Of a stretch of DNA of 6,673 bases, positions 1 to 6,156 are shown one piece after another. Numbering within the stretch: the stretch's first letter is position 1; the number at the start of each line of letters is the position of its first letter. Both the position numbers and the translations under genes were made by a program. This DNA comes from Halothece sp. MAG (GTDB lineage Bacteria; Cyanobacteriota; Cyanobacteriia; Cyanobacteriales; Rubidibacteraceae). Location of the stretch: contig JAHEOB010000047.1 of assembly GCA_018610095.1 (NCBI GenBank), forward strand, positions 1 through 6,673. Direction: 5' to 3'. The notes beneath the pieces are model-generated. The model was not told the origin of the DNA. It ran no database searches and saw nothing but the letters and a program-made list of their open reading frames with translations.

Positions 1-1
1 C

Positions 2-1531
2 ATAGTCGCAATAGCAGGAGCAGTCGCAGTCACAGTTGCAGTCACAGTCGCAATCGAAGAACTAGTAGCAGCCGCAGGAGCAGTCACAGTCGCAGTAGCA
101 GTCGCATTGCTTGGATTAAATGCCTACATTGCCTGGCGAGCCCTGAAAGGAGATGAACGGGATGCTTGGCTTCGGAAATTTGCTCTTGCCTTTGCTGCTA
201 TCGGGGGCACAACGTTTTATAACGCTGATTTAACCGATGCCAACTTTACGAAAGCTCGACTCAAAAGCACTGATCTCCGTGCTAAGAGTTTAATTCGGAC
301 CTGCTGGCAAGATGCCATTCTACTCGATCGTGCTAGGGTAGGTAAAACCATTCTTGCCCAAGCTGCGGTGCGGGACTTACTAATCACGGGAGAAGGTTAT
401 AAAAAATCTTATGTTGGTGCCAATCTTGAAGGAGCAAATCTAGCAGGGGTTAATCTTGAACAAGCCAATCTAAAACAGGCTAATATCAACCAAGCAACAT
501 TTCAGGATGCAAACCTAAAAGAAGCCAATCTTGCCCAAACTCTTGCTCTCGGAACTGATTTCACTCGGGCTTATATGACAGGAGCTTGCTTGGAAGGCTG
601 GACAATTGATGAAACAACAATTTTGAGCAATGTTGACTGTCAATATGTTTTTTTCCTTGAGTATCCCAACCAGTTAGGCAGTCGAGAACGTCGCCCCCAT
701 GACCCCGATCAAGTCTTTGCTCCAGGGGATTTTGAAAAACTATATCAAGAAATTATTAATACCGTGAAAATTCTCCTACGCGGTGGCGTCAACCGTGAAT
801 CTTTTGCTGCTGCGTTTCAGAAAGTGATGGAAGAGTTTCCCGAAATCACACCTGACTCTTTGCAAGGAATGGAGAAACAAGGAGATGATGTTTTAGTCAC
901 GATTGGCGTAGAACCTGATACAGACAAAGGTAAATTGGAACATACCTTTACTGAAGCCTATGAAGCGCGTCTAGAAGCCCAAAAAAATGCTGAACTTTTG
1001 GAAGCTGAAAAACGTCATGTTCAAGATTTGAAAGAAACAATTACTACTTTAGCTAGCCATTATACTCCACCGTCCTCTACGATTATCAATAAAAGCACCG
1101 CAGAGAGTAAAGCCATGAGCGATAGTGAAGAGAAAAAAGGGATTTTTGCAGAAAATGTTGGCGGCGATTTTAATGTTAGCAATGTCAATCTCAGCATTGA
1201 TAATGTCAACAGTACTGTCACTAACAGCATTGAAGAATTGTCTGCTGATTCAGAAGACGAGCAACCAAATCTTAAACAACAACTGAGGCAGTTGCAAAAT
1301 GCGATTAACGAAGAGACAAACCTCAATGATAATGATAAAAAGGAAGCCCTCAACCAAGTTCAAAATCTAGCAAAAGCAGCGCAAAGCTCCAAAGAAGAAG
1401 AAAATAAAAGCCTAGCTAAACGCGCTATAACGATGCTTAAAGGAATTAGAGCAGATTTGCCAAATGCTGCCAAATTAGCCGAGGAACTAAACAACTTATT
1501 ACCCATGATTCAAGGCATCTTTGGCATATAG
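2..1531 (+). CDS. Pentapeptide-repeat membrane protein with helical C-terminal module (5' end outside window)
   Basis: The reading frame is open to the left edge, so the TTG at 107 is not a credible start and 509 C-terminal residues are visible (numbered from position 2). Residues 1-45 are Ala/Val-rich and hydrophobic, followed by a second hydrophobic stretch near 60-68, which suggests membrane association. Two blocks of A(N/D)LxxA-type pentapeptides follow, about 68-95 and 138-200; they should form right-handed beta-helices. They are separated by a charged stretch containing GEGYKKSYVGANL. A conserved-looking domain follows (CQYVFFLE at about 213-220, then RERRPHDPDQVF and a helical region to about 285), then a likely coiled coil (about 315-350), a Gly/Asn/Ser beta-like linker with VGGDFNVSNVNLS, and a helical C-terminal module (about 419-509) ending in LLPMIQGIFGI. 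The first parts match an architecture I know from cyanobacterial pentapeptide proteins. The molecular function is unknown. The gene has no strong terminator of its own on this strand. Confidence 0.85.
   Translation: MVAIAGAVAVTVAVTVAIEELVAAAGAVTVAVAVALLGLNAYIAWRALKGDERDAWLRKFALAFAAIGGTTFYNADLTDANFTKARLKSTDLRAKSLIRTCWQDAILLDRARVGKTILAQAAVRDLLITGEGYKKSYVGANLEGANLAGVNLEQANLKQANINQATFQDANLKEANLAQTLALGTDFTRAYMTGACLEGWTIDETTILSNVDCQYVFFLEYPNQLGSRERRPHDPDQVFAPGDFEKLYQEIINTVKILLRGGVNRESFAAAFQKVMEEFPEITPDSLQGMEKQGDDVLVTIGVEPDTDKGKLEHTFTEAYEARLEAQKNAELLEAEKRHVQDLKETITTLASHYTPPSSTIINKSTAESKAMSDSEEKKGIFAENVGGDFNVSNVNLSIDNVNSTVTNSIEELSADSEDEQPNLKQQLRQLQNAINEETNLNDNDKKEALNQVQNLAKAAQSSKEEENKSLAKRAITMLKGIRADLPNAAKLAEELNNLLPMIQGIFGI
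14..106 (+). repeat. Degenerate in-frame tandem repeat, 60-bp period, Ala/Val-rich
   Basis: The 12-mer GCAGGAGCAGTC occurs at 14-25 and again at 74-85, exactly 60 bp apart, and both copies run into GCAGTC/ACAGTC hexamer-like units. In protein terms, two 20-residue units start with AGAV and continue as alternating Ala, Val and Thr. The first unit ends in IEELVAA and the second in LLGLNAYIA. A 20-residue period fits one membrane-spanning segment per unit. The array may extend beyond the left edge. Confidence 0.7.
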
Positions 1532-1566
1532 ATAAAATTTGTCTTTTTGTCGCATTCACATAAAAA

Positions 1567-1592
1567 TCTCCCACTAGGGCGTTAGTGGGAGA
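1567..1592 (-). terminator. Rho-independent terminator of the ispG transcript
   Basis: A perfect 10-bp inverted repeat (TCTCCCACTA at 1567-1576, TAGTGGGAGA at 1583-1592) encloses a 6-nt loop. Read on the minus strand the stem is followed immediately by five T residues (A-tract at 1562-1566), so it is oriented to stop transcription leaving ispG, whose stop codon lies about 37 bp upstream. On the plus strand the stem is followed by AGGTGAG with no T-tract, so it is at best a weak bidirectional terminator for the pentapeptide gene. Confidence 0.88.
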
Positions 1593-1628
1593 AGGTGAGA
1601 TTAACTAGCGGTGAATGTTATTGGGGAA

Positions 1629-2873
1629 TTATTCTTGTTGTTCTTGTTCTTCTGGGGGATCCACCCAACGACCATCTTCTTTAATGAGATTGATTAATTC
1701 TTCCACCCCTCGCTCTTCGGGAACGCGCTTAATTTCTTCTCGTCCGCGATACAAGGCGATGTATCCTGGCTGTTTGCCAACGTAGCCGTAGTCCGCATCT
1801 GCCATTTCACCGGGACCATTGACAATACAGCCCATGACCGCAATATCCAGCCCTTTGAGGTGACTGGTCGCAGCCCGGACTTTTTCTAATACTTCTTCCA
1901 GGTTAAAGAGCGTACGTCCGCAAGATGGACAAGCCACATATTCCACCATAGTCTTGCGGAGTCCTAAGGATTGCAAAATGCTATAGCAAACGGGAATTTC
2001 GTTTTCAGGGGCTTCGGTTAGGGAAACACGAATGGTGTCGCCAATGCCTTCTGCTAACAGGGTGCTAATGCCAGCAGTGGATTTAATGCGTCCATATTCG
2101 CCATCACCAGCTTCTGTCACTCCAAGATGTAAGGGATAATCCATTCCCAACTCATCCATACGCTTAACCATTAGTCGGTAAGCAGCCAGCATGACAGGAA
2201 CCCGAGAAGCTTTTAAGGAAATGACAAGGTTATAAAAGTTTAAAGATTCACAAATCCGAATAAATTCCAGTGCTGACTCCACCATCCCTTCTGGGGTATC
2301 CCCATAGGTAAATAGCATGCGCTCGGCAAGTGAACCATGATTAACGCCGATGCGCATTGCTTTTCCTTGATCCCGCAAGGAAACCACTAACGGTTCTAAG
2401 GTTTCCCGAATTTTTTCCCCAATTTCATCAAATTCTGCTTGGGTATATTCAGTGCGGTCAGATTTGGGTTTCTCAAAAACATAAAGCCCTGGGTTGACTC
2501 GCACTTTTTCCACGTGCTTAGCAACTTCTAGGGCAATTTTCATGCCATTATGGTGAACATCCGCCACCAGTGGCACAGGTTTATAAGTTTCTTCTAGACG
2601 GCTTTTTATTTGGGCTAAGGATTTCGCATGGGCTAAGCTGGGAACGGTAACACGGACAATTTCTGATCCTTGTTGGTGCAGCCGGCGAATCCCCTCGACA
2701 CAACCTTCGACATCAAGGGTGTCTTCGTTAATCATGGACTGGACAACCACAGGGTAGCCGCCACCAATGGTGACATCACCCACTTTGACCGGACGAGTTT
2801 TGCGACGGTGAATGGTGGTATCAAACGCAGAACTAGTTTCCGGTTGGGTTTGGGGATTGGATAGGGTTTGCAT
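1629..2873 (-). CDS. ispG: 4-hydroxy-3-methylbut-2-enyl diphosphate synthase (ferredoxin-dependent)
   Basis: IspG (GcpE) reductively opens 2-C-methyl-D-erythritol 2,4-cyclodiphosphate to HMBPP, the step before IspH in the MEP pathway that supplies carotenoids, phytol and quinone side chains. The 414-residue protein shows the N-terminal family signature TRPVKVGDVTIGGGYPVVVQ in two parts around residues 26-45 (followed by SMINEDT), the TIM-barrel segment VADVHHNGMKIALEVA near 103-118, and RIGVNHGSL at 174-182. The C-terminal [4Fe-4S] ligands are all present: Cys315 and Cys318 in CPSCGR, Cys349 in VMGCIVNGPGE, and Glu356. Their spacing closely matches the E. coli ligands. In cyanobacteria the electron donor is ferredoxin; that is family knowledge. 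The C-terminus ends in an acidic Gln/Glu tail (PPEEQEQQE). The ATG start has no clear Shine-Dalgarno and lies 24 bp after the upstream gene's stop, suggesting co-transcription. The protein is probably cytosolic. Confidence 0.97.
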   Translation of the reverse strand: MQTLSNPQTQPETSSAFDTTIHRRKTRPVKVGDVTIGGGYPVVVQSMINEDTLDVEGCVEGIRRLHQQGSEIVRVTVPSLAHAKSLAQIKSRLEETYKPVPLVADVHHNGMKIALEVAKHVEKVRVNPGLYVFEKPKSDRTEYTQAEFDEIGEKIRETLEPLVVSLRDQGKAMRIGVNHGSLAERMLFTYGDTPEGMVESALEFIRICESLNFYNLVISLKASRVPVMLAAYRLMVKRMDELGMDYPLHLGVTEAGDGEYGRIKSTAGISTLLAEGIGDTIRVSLTEAPENEIPVCYSILQSLGLRKTMVEYVACPSCGRTLFNLEEVLEKVRAATSHLKGLDIAVMGCIVNGPGEMADADYGYVGKQPGYIALYRGREEIKRVPEERGVEELINLIKEDGRWVDPPEEQEQQE

Positions 2874-2897
2874 AGTTATTGACAGATGAGTAACAAT

Positions 2898-3995
2898 CTA
2901 AGAATTAGATACAACAGGTTTCAAGCCAAGTTGATTCATTAACCGTTCAGTATCAAAGTGTTGAGCCATTAAATCTTGGATATATTGTACTTTGATAGGT
3001 TCTTGAATCCGAACTTGTTGAAAGCTGCGTTGTGCAATTTCTACTGTAGTTAGGGTATCAAATTCCACAGCAAGGATGGGAATTTCTAGGCTTTCGGCAC
3101 GGGATAAAATATAGTCTTGTGGGGGAACATGACCGGTTAAAATTAAACAATGAGCAGAGGTTTCTAGGGCTGCTAATTGTAAATCGCTGCGATCGCCGCC
3201 AGTAACTACGGCCAAATGTTTTCCTTTACGAAAATATTTTAAGGCAGAATTAACATTCATTGCCCCAATGGTTAATTGTTCTACCATTAAATCTAGGCGA
3301 TCGCTGCGACAAAGCACTTTCGCTTCTAATGCTTTAGCCAATTCACGAACACTTACACTATGTAATAGGGCATTCTGGGGTAAAATTCCGAAAATGGGAA
3401 TATTTTGCTGTTCTAAAAATGGCTTAACGACCGTCGTCATTTCTGTTTCCCCCTCAGGGGGCACATCATTAATCACCACCCCCAACAGGCAACTGCCAAG
3501 GCGTTGTTGCGCTGCTAAAATTTGATCCACTACCAGCAACGAGTTATAACGAACCACCAGTAAAACAGGGGCGTCTAAAGTGGTTGCCATTTGTTCAATG
3601 GAGAGATGAAATAAACTCCCTTGGGATGAACTTGGGGGAGCTTCCATTAATACTAATTCACTATCATTAAATTGAGTGACATAATCTCGCAGGGCTTTGC
3701 GATAATCGGGGGGAGAAGCACTTTGGAGCGTTTCTTCTAGGCTGGTGCGCGTTAAGTTAACTAAGGGATTGCCCACTTGTTGTGAGGATAATTCTAACGC
3801 TTGCGCCATAAAGGCGACATCATCTTCGGTGGTATGATTACCTTCTCGATAAAAATCACTTCCCACCGGTTTGGCATAACTTAAGTTAATTCCTTTGCTT
3901 TGTAGTTGATGTGCAACTCCTAAAATGGTTGCGGATTTGCCACTATAGGCTTCCACAGAACCAATAATTAAAGATTTGGCAGATGCCACGCCCAT
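2898..3995 (-). CDS. Phosphotransacetylase-like P-loop protein with DRTGG domain (unknown function)
   Basis: The 365-residue product begins with a BioD/CobB-type ATPase fold. The P-loop GSVEAYSGKS at residues 12-21 has the EAYSGKS form seen at the N-terminus of long phosphotransacetylases. YAKPVGSDF at 40-48 and LVLMEAP at 114-120 are other typical core strands of that fold. Residues about 215-320 form a DRTGG domain, including the motif VTGGDRSD at 264-271. The phosphate-acetyl/butyryltransferase catalytic domain is absent, so this is not a Pta enzyme. Automatic labels such as cobyrinic acid diamide synthase or BioD would overstate what is known. It is cytosolic, with no signal peptide. It lies 24 bp upstream of ispG on the same strand. 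Two starts are possible: ATG at 3995, or GTG at 3989 two codons later, which has better spacing from the ribosome-binding site. The ligand and reaction are unknown. Confidence 0.85.
   Translation of the reverse strand: MGVASAKSLIIGSVEAYSGKSATILGVAHQLQSKGINLSYAKPVGSDFYREGNHTTEDDVAFMAQALELSSQQVGNPLVNLTRTSLEETLQSASPPDYRKALRDYVTQFNDSELVLMEAPPSSSQGSLFHLSIEQMATTLDAPVLLVVRYNSLLVVDQILAAQQRLGSCLLGVVINDVPPEGETEMTTVVKPFLEQQNIPIFGILPQNALLHSVSVRELAKALEAKVLCRSDRLDLMVEQLTIGAMNVNSALKYFRKGKHLAVVTGGDRSDLQLAALETSAHCLILTGHVPPQDYILSRAESLEIPILAVEFDTLTTVEIAQRSFQQVRIQEPIKVQYIQDLMAQHFDTERLMNQLGLKPVVSNS
3189..3196. repeat. HIP1 octamer GCGATCGC
   Basis: Palindromic octamer, very over-represented in many cyanobacterial genomes. 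This copy is inside the DRTGG-domain coding region, next to the VTGGDRSD motif codons. Confidence 0.9.
3297..3304. repeat. HIP1 octamer GCGATCGC
   Basis: Second intact copy in the same gene, 108 bp from the first, near the start of the DRTGG domain. Confidence 0.9.
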
Positions 3996-3997
3996 TA

Positions 3998-4003
3998 CTC
4001 CTT
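3998..4003 (-). promoter_or_regulatory. Shine-Dalgarno AAGGAG that questions the start codon
   Basis: On the minus strand AAGGAG is followed after only 2 nt by the ATG at 3995-3993, but after 8 nt by the in-frame GTG at 3989-3987. The 8-nt spacing is close to ideal. A GTG start would give an N-terminus of MASAKSLIIGSVEAYSGKS, which places the P-loop close to the N-terminus as is usual for this fold. I therefore favour GTG slightly over ATG. Confidence 0.6.
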
Positions 4004-4046
4004 GCCTGCTGTGTGTTAGCCTTGAGCCGATATTGATAGTTCAGAC

Positions 4047-4061
4047 TGAATAGTTTATTCA
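4047..4061. promoter_or_regulatory. Short dyad TGAATA-GTT-TATTCA, possible operator
   Basis: A perfect 6-bp inverted repeat with a 3-bp centre lies in the putative leader of the minus-strand operon, about 50-65 bp upstream of its start codon and just downstream of the predicted transcription start. Size and symmetry suit a dimeric regulator, but an AT-rich dyad this short can occur by chance. No regulator can be named. Confidence 0.25.
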
Positions 4062-4083
4062 ATTAACCGTAGTTTTCTAGTAA

Positions 4084-4112
4084 ATTGTAGCATGGCACCA
4101 TTCTCACTTTAA
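4084..4112 (-). promoter_or_regulatory. Candidate promoter of the DRTGG gene-ispG unit
   Basis: On the minus strand an extended -10 element, TGCTACAAT (TACAAT at 4089-4084), matches the housekeeping sigma consensus in five of six -10 positions and carries the TGn extension. A weak -35, TTAAAG (4112-4107), lies 17 bp upstream. The implied start near 4077 leaves a leader of roughly 80 nt that contains the dyad at 4047-4061. This is pattern matching only. Confidence 0.5.
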
Positions 4113-4344
4113 GTAATCATTCTTAATATTTCACGAATTGAGGCGATTTTAGAGGATTGTTATTGCTCAATTTTCGATCTCATGATAATCTCTTTTCTAG
4201 ATAATTGGAAATAGTGCTTTTTATAGAAAAACCCCTTTCTAAGCCCGTCAATGCGTCATGCCATATCCCCTCCCCCCGGATTGACAAAGCCATGACAAAA
4301 ACAAATTTTGGTGAAGCCACGAATAGGGATGAGATCACAAAAAG

Positions 4345-4373
4345 TGGACAATTCTGGAAAAATATGGTATGAA
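4345..4373 (+). promoter_or_regulatory. Candidate promoter of the asparagine-synthetase-like gene
   Basis: TGGACA (4345-4350, five of six -35 positions) and TATGAA (4368-4373, four of six -10 positions) are separated by exactly 17 bp. Transcription would begin near 4380, giving a leader of only about 20-25 nt before the ATG at 4403. A perfect TTGACA at 4281-4286 is also present but has no acceptable -10 partner. Confidence 0.45.
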
Positions 4374-4402
4374 AATCAATTATTAGCCACAATTAAGATT
4401 TG

Positions 4403-6073
4403 ATGTTAGACAAAGTAACTCCCTCGTGGATAATCGGTTGGGGGAATCTGAATCAGCAAGCGGTGACAGATGCTTTCTTGGTTCAGGATGAAATTGCAAT
4501 CTCTGGGGCTTCCACTAACGAGAGTCCAAGCCAACGGTTTGTTGTGGTAGGGGATATCTGGTTAAGTAATCGCCTTTCCTTATTTGAACGATTGGGAATG
4601 GCAAGGGAAACCCATCAAACTAACTGTGAATTAATTGCTCTGTTATGGGAAAAATGGGGAGTTGATTGCCTCACCGAATTACAAGGAATGTTTGCAATAG
4701 CAGTTTACGATCGCGCTGAGAAAACTTTATTTTTAGCCCGTGATCCGGTGGGCGGTTATACCCTTTACTATACGATTTCTGGAACAACAAAATGGATTGC
4801 CCCGCGTTTAAAATCCCTGCTTTCCTATCACACACAACAGTTAGACTTAGTAGCCCTACGAGACTATTTATCCTGTTCCTTTGTACCTGGGGAAAGAACC
4901 ATGTGGCGAGACGTTCGGGAGTTGCGCCCAGGAATGATCTTACAATTTCCTCAACAACAAAAATGGTATTATTGGCAACCTCAAGAACATATTATTGGCC
5001 AAGATCAAAACCAAAGTTGGCACGCTAACAAATTACGATCGCGCCTTGATACCATTGTCCAAGAATATTTACCTGAAAATGAACCCGTTGGCGTTTATTT
5101 ATCAGGGGGATTAGATTCTAGTTGCATCACTGCTTTAGTCAGTCAATATCATGATCAGCCTGTCCATACTTACGCTATTCATTTCGGAAAGGAATTTCGC
5201 AACGAATTAGCTTTTTCTCGTTTAGTTGCCGAACATTGTCAAACGCATCACCACATTTTAGAAATCTCCCTAAAGCAAATGTGGCAACAGTTACCCACTG
5301 CCATGTCGCATTTAGATGATCCCATTGGTGATCCCTTGACCGTTCCCAATTTTCTGTTAGCACAACAAGCCAAAAATGATGTGGGCATTATTTTTAATGG
5401 GGAAGGGGGTGATCCTTGTTTCGGTGGCCCTAAAAACCAACCGATGTTACTCAATCAATTATACAGTAATAATCAACAGCAAATTGAAAACGCTTATTTA
5501 TTGTCGTTTAAAAAATGTGCAGAGGATTTGCCCCAATTATTACGCCCAGAGATTTGGCATCAAGTGAAAAATGAACCCACCGTATTTGCAGACGATTTAT
5601 TTTCTTCAGCGCAATATCTCAATCGCTTGATGGGGATTAACATTAAGTTTAAGGGAGCGGATCATATTCTAACCAAGGTTAATAATATCACTCGCTCTGC
5701 AAATTTAGAAGCGCGATCGCCGTTATTTGATCAGCGCATTGTGCAATTATCCATGGAGATTCCCCCAGAATATAAATTAGCTGGTGCCGAAGAAAAAGCT
5801 GTTCTTAAACAAGCGGTGCAAGATTTACTTCCAGAAACCATTATTAAACGTCCCAAAAGTGGGATGATGGTTCCTGTGCAAATTGGATTTAGTCGCTATT
5901 GGCAACGAAAAGCAAAAAAATTATTATTAAGTAAACACAGCGCGATCGCGCCCTATTTGAATCAAGATATAATAAAAGATTTTCTCAATTTTCGAGGAGA
6001 TGTCTGGCGACGCTTTGGGGTTAAATTATGGTTACTGACTAGTTTAGAAATGTGGCTACGGATGAATCGCTGA
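4403..6073 (+). CDS. Asparagine-synthetase-like amidotransferase/ligase lacking the glutaminase cysteine
   Basis: The 556-residue protein has the two-domain layout of class II (Ntn) asparagine synthetases. The N-terminal domain (about 1-200) keeps late landmarks such as LQGMFAIAVYD (93-103) and LARDPVGGYTLYY (111-123), but it does not begin with Met-Cys-Gly; it reads MLDKVTPSWIIGWG. An in-frame TAA at 4394-4396 rules out a longer N-terminus. The glutamine-pocket motif normally NGEIYN is VGDIWL. The synthetase domain shows the ATP pyrophosphatase loop SGGLDSS (234-240), NGEGGDPCFGG (332-342) in place of the usual GEGADELFGG, and the C-terminal core LEARSPLFD (435-443) with IKRPKSGMMVPV (481-492). 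ATP-dependent adenylation of a carboxylate is therefore plausible, but glutamine cannot be hydrolysed in the standard way. It may use free ammonia or an internal amine, as beta-lactam synthetase and lasso-peptide cyclase do. The substrate is unknown. I start at ATG 4403 rather than the adjacent TTG at 4400; no strong Shine-Dalgarno is present. Confidence 0.85.
   Translation: MLDKVTPSWIIGWGNLNQQAVTDAFLVQDEIAISGASTNESPSQRFVVVGDIWLSNRLSLFERLGMARETHQTNCELIALLWEKWGVDCLTELQGMFAIAVYDRAEKTLFLARDPVGGYTLYYTISGTTKWIAPRLKSLLSYHTQQLDLVALRDYLSCSFVPGERTMWRDVRELRPGMILQFPQQQKWYYWQPQEHIIGQDQNQSWHANKLRSRLDTIVQEYLPENEPVGVYLSGGLDSSCITALVSQYHDQPVHTYAIHFGKEFRNELAFSRLVAEHCQTHHHILEISLKQMWQQLPTAMSHLDDPIGDPLTVPNFLLAQQAKNDVGIIFNGEGGDPCFGGPKNQPMLLNQLYSNNQQQIENAYLLSFKKCAEDLPQLLRPEIWHQVKNEPTVFADDLFSSAQYLNRLMGINIKFKGADHILTKVNNITRSANLEARSPLFDQRIVQLSMEIPPEYKLAGAEEKAVLKQAVQDLLPETIIKRPKSGMMVPVQIGFSRYWQRKAKKLLLSKHSAIAPYLNQDIIKDFLNFRGDVWRRFGVKLWLLTSLEMWLRMNR
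5713..5720. repeat. HIP1 octamer GCGATCGC
   Basis: Lies in the codons for the LEARSPLF core of the asparagine-synthetase-like gene. Confidence 0.9.
5942..5949. repeat. HIP1 octamer GCGATCGC
   Basis: Lies in the 3' part of the asparagine-synthetase-like gene (SAIAP codons). Shorter relatives (ACGATCGC) at 4708-4715 and 5035-5042 are one base off. Confidence 0.9.
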
Positions 6074-6156
6074 ATGCTTAAGGGGGGATAAGGAGATGGG
6101 GTCAAAAACAAATAACGATTTACTCTTTAAAGAAAATACTGCCATAGGGCTAGAAA

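Larger units (their letters stand above)
3996..4402. other. Divergent intergenic region
   Basis: This 407-bp stretch separates the minus-strand DRTGG/ispG unit from the plus-strand asparagine-synthetase-like gene. It is AT-rich apart from a pyrimidine-rich, C-tract patch at about 4266-4279. It holds one candidate promoter per direction and a short dyad, described separately. I see no tRNA, no convincing hairpin RNA and no riboswitch-like core. Minus-strand frames here are open for at most 70 codons from a TTG and are not convincing as genes. Confidence 0.7.

Noticed and set aside
1..106. CAG/GTC-rich repeats resembling a CRISPR or satellite array
   Set aside because: There are no constant repeats separated by unique spacers, and the sequence is an uninterrupted in-frame coding region continuous with the pentapeptide protein.
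107..109. TTG as start of the pentapeptide-repeat gene
   Set aside because: The frame is open without a stop to the left edge and the upstream codons encode the same Ala/Val-rich segment, so the start lies outside the window.
322..351. Possible ATP-binding P-loop (RARVGKT) in the pentapeptide protein
   Set aside because: The first glycine of GxxxxGK(S/T) is missing and no Walker B context follows; it lies between pentapeptide blocks.
1060..1353. 97-codon minus-strand frame inside the pentapeptide gene
   Set aside because: It is a Ser/Leu-rich antisense shadow of an acidic, Asn/Glu-rich coding region, with no ribosome-binding site.
4180..4392. 70-codon minus-strand gene in the divergent spacer
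   Set aside because: It needs a TTG start without a Shine-Dalgarno, would overlap the plus-strand promoter, and has an unremarkable composition. Only the inner part is kept as a low-interest observation.
4403..6073. Lasso-peptide biosynthetic cluster
   Set aside because: Only the cyclase-like fold is present. No precursor with a leader, RRE or transglutaminase-type protease gene is visible on either side, so the cluster cannot be supported.
6124..6133. Palindrome TCTTTAAAGA as a bidirectional terminator between convergent genes
   Set aside because: It is a loopless AT-rich 10-mer that cannot form a stable hairpin with a T-tract.
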